A model generated the notes under the pieces. The model was not told the origin of the DNA, made no database searches, and worked only from the letters and a program-made list of their open reading frames with translations. Source: Cymodocea nodosa (taxonomy: Eukaryota > Streptophyta > Magnoliopsida > Alismatales > Cymodoceaceae). Taken from it: a stretch of 64,000 nucleotides of DNA. The position numbers and the translations under genes were made by a program. The stretch lies in NCBI GenBank assembly GCA_036874045.1, contig CM072342.1, forward strand, positions 5,354,501 to 5,418,500. The letters are read 5' to 3'. Of the stretch, positions 1 to 11,986 are shown in pieces (position 1 is the stretch's first letter; every line of letters starts with the position of its first letter).

Positions 1-2591
1 ATAAAATGTTAACTGACGTAAGCTTTATTTATATGATGGTAATGCCAAATCATTAAAAGAAGAAATGGCAACATCATCAAAAATGATTTCTCTACGGTGC
101 TTCCAAATTTGCCATGCAGTAATAGCTACTAGGTACTTGATAAAATTTTTCCTATATTCCTTCCCAGTATATCTGATGGAGTGAAGGAACCAACCTTTCC
201 AATGGTGCATCTGAAGATTAATATCGAGTATTTGAGCCATCCATCTACAAATAAAAGTGCTAAAGGTGCAATTGAAGAGGGTGTGATCCAAGGTTTCTTC
301 AGCCTACTCACAAAAAGAAGCACATTGAATCCCACATTTTTTACGCAGATCTTCGGTAGGAACAACCTTGTGGAAAATTTGCCAAACGAAGAACATGACT
401 TTTGATGGAGTATTAACGGTTGCGGGAGGCATGTAAAGACTTTTTAGCCTCCTGCTTGTGTCAAACCGTCTGCCAAGCTAAATGTACGTTGAAATTGCCA
501 TGAACATCAAGACTCCAAAGAGTAAGTGCGTGTGTGGGGATCAAGAGTGAAGAGATAACCAAATTTGAGCCAAGCATCGCTAAGATCACGCCAAATATAA
601 GAAGTGCTAAAATACCGCTGAATTTGAGAAAGATTTCCATAGATATCTGCAACGGTAGAAGCCCGAATACCTTAGTAGTTAAGGAGCCGCCAGATACATT
701 TGAGCTTTAAAGTGAGACAAACATCCTTTATCGATCTAACACCAAGACCACCTTCCTCAATGGGGTGGGCGATTTTGTGCCAACTTATCCAATGAAAACA
801 TTTTCCTTTATTATCCTTCCACAGAAATCTAGCACACATGCTCTACCAATAGAAGCAATAATACCAGAAGAAATTCTGGTCGCACTCAAGATATGGATGG
901 CCACGTTGGAAAGGACATGTTTAATAAGAGATACGGTTTTACAGCTTACAGAGGAACTCATCATAATATTTTATTTTAAGCTGCCCTTTAAACATAAAAC
1001 AGCTCAAATAAATAAATGGCCAAGAACCGTGTTTGCATTCAAGTTAAATTTGGAGTCGGAGAATACGGCTAGAAGACGCCCTTTTGGAAACCATGAAATT
1101 CCTTTTATCCAGATTAATTTGCTGGCTAGTTGAGCGTTGATAATCAACCAAAATTTTCTTGATGCGATTAATCATGGAGGACCTGCCATTTATGAATAAC
1201 AAGGTGTCATTTGCATAGTGAATATGGGAGAACTTAAGGCTGTGGTTTTGAGAAGAATATAGGTGGGAGAGTCATGAAGCTTCATAAGACCTCTAGCCAT
1301 ATAAGCTCATCAACCAAAATAAAAAAGTAGGGAGAGATTGGACCTCCTTGCCTAAGGCCACAAGAAGGAAGAAAGAAGCCAGTGGAGGCTCCATGAATCA
1401 AAATGGAGGTGGAGTTTTGTTCGATGCATCTAGTGATGATCTCAAGGGAATCGGCATCAAAACCAAATTTTTGACGAATATGATAAAGAGCTTTCCATTC
1501 TAATCCATCAAAAGCTTTGGCCATATCAAGATTAACCACCATGTTACCTCCTCTGAAGTCATTATCAATGTACTGCATGAGCTCTTATGTCAAGGCAATA
1601 TTATCTATAATAGTTCGGCCTTTAACAAAAGCACCTTGAACAAGAGAAATAAGTTTAGGCATAAGGGAGGCAAGCTTCATGGCTAAGATCTTTGCAATGC
1701 ATTTATAGCAAACATTGCAAAGACTAATAGGTCTAAAGTCTTTGAACTCCATGGGATGTTGTTTCTTGGAGATGAGACTAATAAAGGTAGATTTCCAACA
1801 TCTATTTAGTTGAGCTCCTTTGAAGAAATGTTGTATGGTAGTACAAACATCTTTCCCAATGAGTTGCCAACAATGTTTGTAAAACTCTATCGTGAACCCA
1901 TCCAAACCAAAGGCCTTGCTTGGAGCAAGACCGAAGACAACGTCTCTAATCTCATCATCTGAAGGAATTCTTTTGAAATCATTATTATCCAAAGAGGTGA
2001 CTAGAGTAGGAATGCAATCTAGGATATCAGCATTAACATCACAGCCTTTAGAGGAGAGTAGATTCTAGAAGAAAGGCATACCATCAGATCTGAAATTTTG
2101 AATCAAATGGTTGTAATTTTTTGTGAGAAGCATAGGTAAGAAATTGTTTGACGACCTCAAACAAATAAAATTGTGAAAAAATTTAGTATTTCTGTCCCCA
2201 TCATTAATCCAATTATTATGAAATTTTTGGTGAAAATAAATGAATCGATGGTAAGCATTAACCTTGAAATCATGCTTCAACTTTTTCAACATAGCAATAT
2301 CATCTTCTATTTTTTGACTAACAATTTTGTTCTCTAAAGAAGCGATATCCTACAACAAAGCTTATTTAGAGGAAAAGATGTTACTAGAGGTTTTAATGTT
2401 CCAACACTTTAGTTGCTTCTTAAGAGCGACTAACTTAGCACTTAAATTGTCAATAGGATTAGCAAAATAAATACTAGTCCAGTTTTTATGAACCACATTA
2501 TCAAAATTTGCATGGGTAAGCCACATGTCTTGGAATGGAAAAGGGGAAGGACCCTAATTCAAGGAAATTAGAGTGCTCCAATCTAGAGCGT
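1..2591 (-). mobile_element. L1-clade LINE, ORF2 relic (RT to C-terminal zinc-binding region)
   Basis: The minus strand reads as the ORF2 of a plant L1 LINE. Reverse transcriptase blocks are visible: PSKAFGLDGFTIEFYK and FRPISLCNVCYK (about 1690-1940), DMAKAFDGLEW and GLRQGGPISPYFF (about 1340-1530). The zinc-binding (zf-RVT) tail with AWQIWKHRR lies at about 25-365. The catalytic box reads YAND instead of the usual YADD/FADD (1206-1217). The reading frame changes near 1580 and has several stops, so the copy is dead. The endonuclease part is absent: the LINE stops at 2591, exactly where an LTR of another element begins, and its 3' end lies beyond the window start. The family call is secure from the RT blocks; the 5' boundary is inferred from the junction. 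Confidence 0.85.
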
Positions 2592-2848
2592 TGTCACGAT
2601 CTAGTGGAGACCAATGCCATAGTGTCAAGTAGAAGGGTGGAAAAGAAGAAACCGAGGAAGGAGGGAATGAATCTTATTGATAGAGGTGGAGTTAATTAGA
2701 ATAAAATAGGCTAGAGTTACCCGAGCTATTCCACACCAAAGATAGACCCCTCATGGGGTTTAAGTACATCTCAACAACAACTAAGTATGACTAGCTACCT
2801 TAATTGGTGATTTGGTAATCAACCAATTATAGGTGGCTTTATTCAACA
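2592..2848 (-). repeat. Probable chromovirus 3' LTR
   Basis: On the plus strand the stretch begins TGTCAC at the LINE junction and could end ...CAACA near 2848, as an LTR would with TG/CA ends. It lies directly after the chromodomain of the chromovirus fragment. I see no convincing polypurine tract beside the inner edge, so the inner limit is uncertain. Confidence 0.4.
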
Positions 2849-3498
2849 AGTGCAGTAACTAGCTAATGGTGTTTGGCTAGTTACTAAAAAAGCTCATCCT
2901 GTGGCACATCTAGATAGTAAGTGATGAACTCATGGTAATTGACCCATGTTGCCTCCTCTTCAGAATATCCGTGTCGCTATATGAGTAGTTGTGGAAATGG
3001 GCACCCCTCAATGTTGATAAGGTAACGTTGTTAGATTTTTGTGGGTTGTAATTCTTCAGTAGCCAACATTGGCAATGGCTCAATTGTTTTTGGAGGATGA
3101 TTGAGCTAGTGGTGTTGCTTCAATTGTGACACATGAAAAACAAGGTGAAGCTTGGCGTTGGTTGGGAGCTAGAGTTTGTAGGCAACTTCACCTATCTTTT
3201 GAATGATGGAGTATGACCCAAAGAACTTTGGCTGCGATTTTGGAGTCTCTTTGTGCATTGAGGTCTATTGATAAGGATGAAATTTGAGGTAGACCTTGTC
3301 CCCCACATTAAAGGATTTTTCTCTATGATGTTGATCCTTTAATTGTTTCATTTGATTCTATGCCTTAAGGAGATGCTCCCGTAACATTTGTAGGACAAAA
3401 TCTCTATTTTGATTTGCATTGCGACCTCCATGTGGCACACTATTCCTAGTACATAAGAGAGGACTATGGGAGGTGGTGTTCCATAGAGGGCTTCATAT

Positions 3499-3957
3499 TT
3501 TTTAAAAAAACTTCTTTTTTTCTCTCCAAGAGTATCGATGAAGATGATAACATATGAGTCTCAATGGACACTCAAAGGTATATACCAGGAGTATCTAAAG
3601 ACGTGAAAGCTTGTAGGAGGTCTTGTTAGACCCCAACATAGTAGATTTCTCCAAGAATCGCGTATTTTATCTCGTAGAGATTCCCAAATAGTTGGAGGTA
3701 CCCTAAGTGGCCCCATCCACCAACTTGATTGAAATTATTGACTGAGGCAAGGCCCGCAATGTTGGCATGTGAATTGGGTAAATGGTGCACACACCTACAA
3801 CTTACTAACGCTTGAGTAGAGCTAACACTACTACTCATAGGCATTACACGAGAACTTCTCAGATGGTCACCCATCCTGGTTCTACTCTCACCCAAACATA
3901 GTTAACTTTAGATTTCTTACAGGAATGGGCGCTTGATAGTAGGTGTAAATGCACCTC
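3499..3957 (-). mobile_element. 5S-rRNA-headed SINE-like retroposon
   Basis: Read on the minus strand, the insertion opens with GAGGTGC at 3957-3951 and then follows plant 5S rRNA from its first bases for about 115 nt without an obvious gap. It then has an unrelated body of about 340 nt and ends in an A-rich tail (about 3499-3520). A 16-bp direct repeat with one mismatch flanks it (3483-3498 and 3958-3973). These are the marks of target-primed retroposition: a defined 5' end, a tail and a long target duplication. It splits the chromovirus fragment. What is known: 5S-derived SINEs (SINE3) occur in animals, and Cassandra LTR elements in plants carry a 5S segment. Here the 5S start coincides with the element edge, which fits a SINE or a retroposed pol III transcript better than an LTR. 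The comparison uses 5S sequence from memory. Confidence 0.65.
3865..3907 (-). promoter_or_regulatory. 5S-type internal pol III promoter (A box to C box)
   Basis: Within the 5S-like head, the A-box region AGTTAACTATGTTTGGGT (3907-3890) and the C-box AGGATGGGTGACC (3877-3865) match the 5S rRNA internal control region in order and spacing. The C box matches the plant 5S consensus exactly. It would be the promoter of the SINE-like unit. Activity is not shown. Confidence 0.6.
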
Positions 3958-4084
3958 ATAAAGGGCTTCATATGGGGTGAACTTTGTGGAGCAGTAGTGT
4001 TGTATGAATATTTCGTCCATGGTAGCCACATGTTTGGTTAGTTTGATTTTGCTAAAGATACAAAGTAATTCCTGAGCAAGACTT

Positions 4085-6180
4085 AAATTAATTAAATTTA
4101 TTTGTTTATTTTACTATAAGTGCACAACATCTGTTGTAAAAAAGTGCAAGTATAGGTCGAACCATAGAGAGTAATTAAAATTAGTTTTTAGATTACTTTT
4201 AGTTAGTGACAATGTTTTAATATTAAGTCTCTCACTTCATTGAGTTATTACTTAACTTAATAGATAAGTTTGTAGAATTAAGCTCACTATAATTGTTTAC
4301 ACTTAAATTTAGCTAACCATTGGACGATCTCAAAGAATGTAAACAACTTTATACTTTATGATTGTTACTTATCTTAGATTTAACAATAAATAGATTTAGC
4401 ATCTAAATGATCTTAAATAACAATCAGTCAAGACACAATTTTTGAGATTAAAACTAACTAGTTTCAAAATAAAGTCATATAGTTTCATACTGAAATGAAA
4501 AGTAAATATACAACATTTGACAATCATGAGTAAATAATTCAAACACAAACAATACATAAACAAAATATAGTATATATATAAATATAAACATTAATGTTAA
4601 TATTCCTTAAGGTGGATGATAGATGAATGACAATGTTCTCTATTGAAAATCAACAACCTCCAACCCTATATGTGACATAGTTATATCTTTGATAAATTAA
4701 TTACTTACTATCAAACACTCCTCTCCCTATAAGATTACGAACCTAAACTTTTGTAAGGTAATCTCCCCTTTGGCAAATTGACATCAATTCGACACTAAGG
4801 CTAAAAGCTTTGGTCCTATTGAGAGATGATTCGGTGCTTGATGAAGAAACATTCCCTTCCTGTGATGCAATCACTCCTCTATAGTAATTGTCAATCATTG
4901 CGATTTAATTATAATCGACTTGACTTTGGAAATATCTCCACAAACCTTCAATGAATGGACGATGGTAGTAGGAGGATATCTCAAGGAACATCTGATGTTT
5001 TCTATAGTGAAGCTCTCTCTCCCCCTTTCTCTCGATTTCTTTCGATCTTTTTATATTTCTTTTCACTAACAACTATTGGTGCCAAAAATGAATGGTTGGA
5101 TTTTTCTTTCTTGTGCATCAATGGTTGTAATCTCTTCTTCATTCCACGATAATGATCATGAGTGTGAATCATGCAATGTGGGTTTTCGATACAATTCCTG
5201 TAACTACTCATAATCCCATATTAAATAAAATAACTAGTTCGTAGAGTTAACATAACTCAATAGACTAATTCTGTTGGATTAATCCCTAACTCAATAGATT
5301 AGCTTTGTTAAGTTATGCAATAACTTAACAAACTCAGTTTGGTCCTACAATTTAGTAGAATAAACATATAATAAAACAAATTATGAAAATAACACGTGTA
5401 CTACATAGGTGTAAACAATATTTAATAATATTTTTAAGATTTAGATGCTCTAATTAATCTCTTAGTGCTAGAAAAACAAATCCAAGTGCTCATAAACTTA
5501 AGACATACACTACATTCAAAAGTTAGAATTACATATCGATTATAACATTCCTTTTCTTGCTTTGAATATACTTGATTTTGATAGACAAATGAAGTTGAAT
5601 CAGTTGTCCCTCTCCATACTCGCTTATGAGTGTTGCACTTCTTTTTGTACTATTGATATTCTAATTATGAAGCTTTGCATTTCTTTTATAATGTTCTTCC
5701 ATGTTGTGAACACACTCACATCATGATAACGTGCACTATGAACATGTATTGTGATTCTTAAGTTAATGAGTACGTACGACGAACATTTATTTCATTTCCT
5801 TAATAACCCTTAAATTCACGAAGTCATGCGTGTGAAGAAAAGATAACTATTTAGATAACTCCATGAACTAACTTTGTTGAGTTAAAGATTAACTCAACAG
5901 AGTGACTTTGACACTCAAATATTAACTTAATGAATTAACGTCATTGAGTTAATAGATAACTCAATGGACTAGCTTAATGCTTCTAAACCATAACTCTATA
6001 GACTTAATTGAGTTAATAGATAACTAAACAAACTAACTTCATTGAGTTAATAAATAACTCAATGAACCTACATAAGTTTATTTTTACTTGCTTTATGGAG
6101 TTACCGTATAACTCAACGAACTAACTTTGTTGAGTTAACACTTAGGCATTTTCTAGAATCTTATTATTTTTCATATTAAC
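4085..6180 (-). mobile_element. Athila/Tat-like LTR retroelement relic (LTR part joined to leader part)
   Basis: About 4090-5400 is related to the LTR at 54135-55977: both have the GCAAGTAYAGGTCGA block, then the run of sites around the ATCACTCCTC block. About 5440-6180 is instead related to the leader at 59960-60560. In the larger element these two parts lie over 4 kb apart with gag between them, so this copy is an internally shortened derivative or a recombinant. It holds many TAACTCAA/TTGAGTTA palindromic half-sites. It is an old, eroded fossil with no coding capacity. Confidence 0.55.
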
Positions 6181-6704
6181 TTATTACTACTCCATTAAAT
6201 ACATATAACTTGATAACCTTCAAACATGCTATCATTAATGCAATCAAACATCATTCAATTCATTCACAATAATAGGATTTCATCATGAGAATATATATAT
6301 TTATATGATTTCAATTTACCGCAAATTCACTGTCATATAAATTACAAATATATTTTCAAACATGTATTTATATATCTATGTTTCAATTTACAAAGAATTC
6401 AGTCTTTACATATTACAAAATACATTTATTCTCCTTTCTTCAATTCTTCAACTTCTTTCTAAAGCTTTACCAATTGTGCTATATAATCCATAGCTAATAA
6501 AGATGCTCTAGAAGGTTCAGCAACAATAGTAGTAATAATGGCAGAAATAGCTTCTTGAACTCTATAATTTCTGTATTCCTTCGTAGAAATGGTTCTTGAT
6601 CTAATCCTCTTTCATGGCCATTTCGTGAAGTCTATGCCCTCAACTATTAGTAATGATATCTGCAAGAAATTTATTCAAGAATGTGAAATCTGCTAAAGAA
6701 ACAA
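6181..6704 (-). other. AT-rich stretch with an unidentified coding-like relic
   Basis: About 6430-6690 reads on the minus strand like degraded protein code: blocks such as FLADIITNS, HRLHEMAMKED, HFYEGIQ and, in a shifted frame, AMDYIAQLVKL and KEVEELKKGE. Several stops and at least one frame change interrupt it. The charged end suggests a coiled coil. I do not recognise the family. The rest (6181-6430) is AT-rich with nothing I can name. Confidence 0.35.
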
Positions 6705-7814
6705 ATATGAAACATTGAAGACAGCAAAGCTATTGCAACCCTTGCCAATGCTACAAAGGGGATGGGAGGACATAAGTATGGATTTTATAGAAAGATTATC
6801 ACCCTCTAAAGGGAAAACTAACATCTGGGTAATAGTGGATAGATTCATCAAATATTAATACTTCATAACTCTTAAACACCCTTATATAGCAAGGGACTTA
6901 GTCCAGCTCTTTGTGGAGCAAATAATAAGACTCCATGGTATGCCCAAATCCAAAGTAAGTGATAGGGACTTGATTTACACTAGTGAATTTTGGAAGGAGA
7001 TGATTAAACTCTAGGGGTCTAAGCTGTGTTTATCAACTACATATCATCCCCAAACAAATGGTCAAATTGAGGTCCCCAAAAGATCGTTAGAGACTTATCT
7101 TCATTGTTTTACCTTTCAACAACTAAAAGGATGGTCTTACTAGTTACCATGGGTAGAATTTTCTTACATCTCCTCTTAGCATTCAGCAACAAAAATGACT
7201 CATTTCAAGGCACTATATGGATATCCCTTGCCCATAATCATGACATATATTCCAAGGATGGCTAAATTTAAGGCCATCAACCAAGAACTACAGAGCACAG
7301 ACGAAATTCTAAAACAATTATTGGACAATTTGCACCAAGTACAATAAAGAATGAGAGATGCAATCAACAAGAACAAAAGAGACTATACTTATAATGTAAG
7401 GGATCTAGTGTTCCTAAAGCTATAGCCATACAACCAAAAATCAGTACGAGGGAGGATCAACCAAAAATTAGCACCAAGATATCACAATCCCTTCGAAGTG
7501 TTAGAAGTAATCAGTAAAGTGGCATACCAATTAAAGCTACCACATGGATCAAACATACATCTAGTGTTTCACATGTCACAACTCAAGAAGAAATTGGGAT
7601 CATCTAAGAAATAATCCCTCCTTAGGTGTTGATTTGTAAAATTCTACTAGAAAAGAGTCAATGGGCATTCTCTTGAGGTGCCTAAAGAAGAAGGGTGGCA
7701 TGGTGACAATTGAAGTCCTTATTCAATGGAGGAAGGTCAATGATGAATCATCATCATGGGAGGATTATCAAGAGATTATCAACAAGTATCCAAATCTTAA
7801 ATTAGTAGGGGAGA
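6705..7814 (+). mobile_element. Ty3/gypsy chromovirus pol fragment (integrase and chromodomain)
   Basis: The plus strand encodes an integrase core ([27 protein letters not shown]), its C-terminal region (RDLVFLKL, VAYQLKLPHGS, VFHMSQLKKK) and a chromodomain-like end (VLIQWRKV, SWEDYQEIINKYPNL, near 7710-7800). It runs into the LTR at 7815. It is a fossil broken in several places, and its gag, protease and RT do not lie upstream. Family placement as a chromovirus rests on the chromodomain after integrase. Confidence 0.75.
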
Positions 7815-8054
7815 TGTTAGAGTTGAGTTTTGTAAACTCACGGTTCAGATGATTTGAGAGTGTTAGTATTTAATGTTGTTTGTTTAACTAGGGCATCTTT
7901 TTGAAAATCAGATTGTGAAGGTATAGAACACCATTGTAACGAGAGGACCTACACCTCAAACAGCAAGAGTATTAATCTCATTTCACCATAGTGTTACCAT
8001 GCCAAAAATCTCATTATAGTCTCTAATCTCACTTCTAGAGACTAGAAGCTATCA
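7815..8054 (+). repeat. Chromovirus LTR shared by two element halves
   Basis: This 240-bp stretch starts TGTTAG after a purine-rich GTAGGGGAGA and ends ...ATCA. It is followed at 8058 by TGGTATTAGAGT, a close match to the TGGTATCAGAGC primer-binding site (initiator Met tRNA) of many plant Ty3 and Ty1 elements. So both LTR edges are supported: a polypurine tract on the left and a primer-binding site on the right. Confidence 0.65.
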
Positions 8055-10663
8055 ACCTGGTATTAGAGTGAAGCGATTTGGTGAACTAGAGAATGGTAGT
8101 GACTAACGAGCTTCACTTGGTGGAGCTAATGCAGAGGTTAGAAGGAAGACTTCCAAGCATCAAAGGGATAGGATCCCGACTATCAACTATGGAGAAGAAA
8201 TTGGATTCGTTAAGGCATGGGTCGAATGTTTACACGGAACAACAAGGAATGGGAGAAAGGGAGATGTTAGAAAGCTCAAGTTGAGGAAATCAAAGGACTC
8301 TAGGGCTACCTTACCTCGATTTTCCAACATTTGATGGAACTTTAGATGTAGAGGAATGGTGCCAAACCACAACCCAATTATTAGCCTTTTACCAAATTGA
8401 TATAGAGTAGTGGGTGATGGTGGTAGTGATCAACTTGTAGGGTAGTGCGTAGAAATGGTTTCAAGGGTTCAATGTGGAATAGGAGATTCGATCTTGGGGA
8501 GAGTTTGCGAAAGTCATTATCATGCAGTTCGATGAGGACCCTACCATCAACTACGAGGAAGAGATGTTCAAGCTGCAACAAGAGACTACAGTGGTGGAAT
8601 ACCTAAATAGATTCAACGATTTGTCAACTCGAGCTCCCAAAATGTCGAAACACACAAGGGTAGCAGCCTTTTTGGCCAAGTTAAGGGATAACATTAGGGT
8701 GGAGGTGAAAGGTACCCAACCATCAATAATGACCATGGTGATTTCACTAGCGAAGATACAAGAATCGTGGTGTGAAGCACATGCTAAGATTTGGGGATGG
8801 CCAAAGAATTGGAAGTTGAGGACCATGACTAGATGAACACTTCCAAGGAAAGAGACAAGACAAGGAACACAATCCACCATTCTAAGCCAAAAACTTGGGG
8901 AGTAAGCCAAAAAGACAAGACTATGGAAGGTTAATTGGCTTTCACTAAAGGAGGAATAGTGGTGATGCAAACTAGGGCTATGTTATTAGTGCGATGAGAA
9001 ATTCTCTCACAACCAAAAGTGTAAGAATAAGCGCATATTTGAAGGAGTGGGAAGTAGTGGACCTAGAAAATCCAAGGATCTCAATACACATGTTGATAGG
9101 AGAGACTCAACTCGAGACAATTTGGCTAAAAGGGCAATGTGTCGGTTCAATGATAATAGTACTATTGGATCTAGATAGTGCTTACAATTTCGTAAGCTTG
9201 AATTTTGCAAAAAGAAGTACATTGAAGGCAGACCCTTAAAAGGGTCTAAGAGTCATGTTGGCATCTGGGGGGTACACCAAGTGTGATAAAATTATTATCG
9301 AGTTACAAATGAAGGTGGAAGGAGTTGGTATAGTGCTTAATGTATATGTAGTACCAATTATTGGAAGCAACTTGATCATTGGAGTCTAGTGGCTAAGACC
9401 ATGCGATAAGGTAATGAATTTTCAAAATATGAATTGCAAATTCAAATTGAATGGGAAGAAAATTAGGTGGTAGGGAAGGTCAGTGGATGACTTGCAATGG
9501 GTAGAGGCCAACAATTTAATGAAGAAAAAGAGTATTGCTTATATGGCATTGGTGTGTGTAACAAAAGAAGAAATAGAAGGAAGGCATCACCAAGAATATC
9601 GAAGTGAGATTTCAACACTACTATAGAAATTCAAAACTCTATTTGATGAATCCAAGGGATCACTTGTACAAAGGTCTGTCACCCATAGAATTGAGCTAAA
9701 AGACCTGATGAAAGTAGTGGAAATGAAGTACTATAGGTACACCTACTTCCAAAAGAATGAGATCAAAAAATAGATCAAAGAATATATAGCAAACCAGTAG
9801 GTATGACCAAGCACCAATCCATTTTCATCACCTATTATATTGATAAAGAAAAAGACAATAGTTGGAGGATGTGTGTAGATTATACGATGTTAAACAAAAA
9901 TACCATTAAGAATAAATATCCAATGCCAATCATCGTCAACTTATTAGACGAATTGGGGCAAGCGAAATGGTTATTTAAGGTTGACCTTAGGGTAGGATAT
10001 CACTAGATAAACATGGTAGAAAATGATATATAAAAAATAGCATTTTGAACTCATGATGGCCATTATGAGTTCACTATTATACCTTTTGGGCTCCACAACG
10101 CCCCAACAACATTTCAGGCAATTATGAATGATCTTTTTAGGCCATATCTGAGAAGGTTTATTTTAGTATTCTTTGATGATATTTTGATTTACAGTCTTAG
10201 CTTTGAAACCCACCTAGAACATTTAGAAAATGCATTGGAAATTCTAGTGAATAACAAACTATATGCAAAAAAATCTAAGTGCTTATTTGTCACTCAAATA
10301 GTAGGGTATCTAGGACACGTTATTGGACCTAAGGGTCTATCCATGGAGGAGAAAAAGATAAGGGTAGTTGTGGAGCATCCTATTCCAATGAATGTAAAAG
10401 ACCTGAGAGGATTCTTGAGCCTATCCAAATATTATAGAAGGTTCATAAAGAATTATGGAAAATTAGTTCAACCTTTGAATGAAGCATTAAAGAAACAAGG
10501 ATCCAAGTGGAATGATAAGATGCAGTTAACTTTTGAGGAGTTGAAGGCAACATCAAATGTTTCATTGGCATGGGTTAATGGTACCTTCAACTTCTCAAAA
10601 GCTGACTGCATTTCACCATTTCACTTGAATCCTTGTTTTTTTAATACTTCATTTAGAGGTTGA
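8055..10663 (+). mobile_element. Ty3/gypsy element: gag, protease and RT relic
   Basis: After the primer-binding site at 8058 comes a gag-like region (about 8090-8840, with TTVVEYLNRFNDL), then a protease-like region (about 9060-9470, VLLDLDSAYNFVS), and a reverse transcriptase (about 9800-10480) with WRMCVDYTMLNKNTIKNKYPMP and the catalytic FDDILIYS. It stops near the start of RNase H at about 10530-10660. Integrase does not follow; the only nearby integrase lies on the other side of the LTR. It is a fossil with many breaks. Confidence 0.8.
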
Positions 10664-11381
10664 ACTAATTTTCCATAATTCTTTATGAACCTTTTGTATT
10701 ATTTGAATAGGCCCAAAAATCCTCTTAGGTATTTCACATTCATTGGAATAGGCCACTCCATTACCCTTTTCTATCGCATCCCCAACCTTGCAAATCTGTG
10801 ATGGGTTGAAATCTATTTTTTTAGTAAAATATGAATGACATTCCATGGTTGTGGGTTGTTCCTAATATTTTCTTCCTAACTATCAACCAATCATCTAAGG
10901 GGGGATTGGGAAAATAGGAGAGCTTGTTATTAGGGGGAGCTCCTCACTTGAAGGAGTTGCTCAATGAAAGGGGATTTTGGGAACTACAAATGAATAAGCT
11001 GAGATCATCACTTCAACAGATCATGATAGGGAGGAAGGGGCAAACCCTAAAGCTCGAAGGAATGATGATTTGCTTTTAGGATGGGTGGCAATCTATGGGA
11101 CAACAAAAAATGGGTCTTCGAATGAGCAAGCGACAAGCCTTTGAGCAATTGAGATGCAAACTCAGAGAGGGTTTTCGAGAGGCTTGCAGTTAACCTTCAA
11201 ACGATTAAGGTCAAGAAAGTTAACAAGGTGAAGGAAAGTGAATGTTACATAAGATAGAAAGTGTAACTTTTATTTTCTTGATTTTCACCAACTTTCTTTC
11301 TCACACTTTCATGTGCACAAATCAAAGTGAAAGAAAAGAAACATCAAAAAGAAAAATAAGACCTTAGTTGGGAGATACTAC
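10664..11381. other. No identifiable gene
   Basis: The stretch joins the retroelement to the broken oxidoreductase copy. A 65-codon minus-strand frame (10649-10846) contains IFGPIQIIQKVHKELWKI but matches no family I can name. From about 11230 to 11381 the DNA resembles the 3' flank seen downstream of the other oxidoreductase copies. Confidence 0.4.
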
Positions 11382-11986
11382 TTATCCACCATAGGGACAA
11401 TTGAACAACCTTTTTTCTCAATGGAAATAATCACTACATCAAGAACCAACTGGATTTTCCTACTGATGGTTGGCTATCTCTTATCAGGGATGTTTGTAAC
11501 AAGCCTAGAGAACTCTCCCACCATGCAAACCTCTTGAGGAAGATCTATATTGACAACATGTTTGCTAAGCATTGACTCCCAACTTGTCAATTTCTCTTTC
11601 AATCCAACATTGGAAGCAAAGGAGAAAGAAGCACAACTCTCTTCAAATGGAAGAATGAAATCTATCAGGTGTAGAGTTCCTCTTGTTCTTGTGACACACA
11701 AGTCCATTTTCACATAATCGAAGAATGAGCAATGGAAAGTTGTTGTTCTTCCACCTTCCCATATCTAAGAGGAACCACATGACAATATGACCCCTGCATC
11801 GTTAGTAACAGGATTTGGAAATGTTGTCACCACCTTTGGCAACTCAAAATCAGTAGCTCATAGAATTGACCTAATGCAATACCAACCAACATCACCAAGA
11901 GCCCCAAGAGAATCAAGATCTAGCTTTACATGAATGTCATTATTAAGAAAATTTGAATCTCTCGGAAGTGAAAATGTGTTGTGTAC
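11382..11986 (-). pseudogene. Copy C exon 2
   Basis: The exon follows a TTTTGTAG acceptor and reads VHNTF, then DLDSLGALGDVGWYCIRSI before the first stop. The tail keeps LPQEVCMVGEFSRLVTNI, followed by a deletion relative to copies A and B. The aligned stop is TAA at 11384-11382. Confidence 0.85.

Larger units (their letters stand above)
2592..4075 (-). mobile_element. Ty3/gypsy chromovirus fragment (integrase end, chromodomain, LTR)
   Basis: The minus strand encodes the end of a Ty3/gypsy integrase (blocks like NVGDKVYLKFHPYQ and KIGEVAYKLQLP, about 3090-3320), then a chromodomain with the W-H-G-Y-S-E-E-E-A-T-W pattern (about 2890-3000). This combination is diagnostic of chromoviruses. An LTR-like stretch (2592 to about 2848) follows. 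The copy is a fossil: truncated at about 4075, broken in several places, and split by a 459-bp insertion at 3499-3957. Its outer LTR edge abuts LINE sequence at 2591/2592, so it appears to have inserted into the LINE. Right edge is approximate. Confidence 0.75.

Noticed and set aside
3499-3957. Functional 5S rRNA gene
   Set aside because: The 5' third differs widely from 5S, there is no T-run terminator directly after position 120, and the unit continues for about 340 bp to an A-rich tail.
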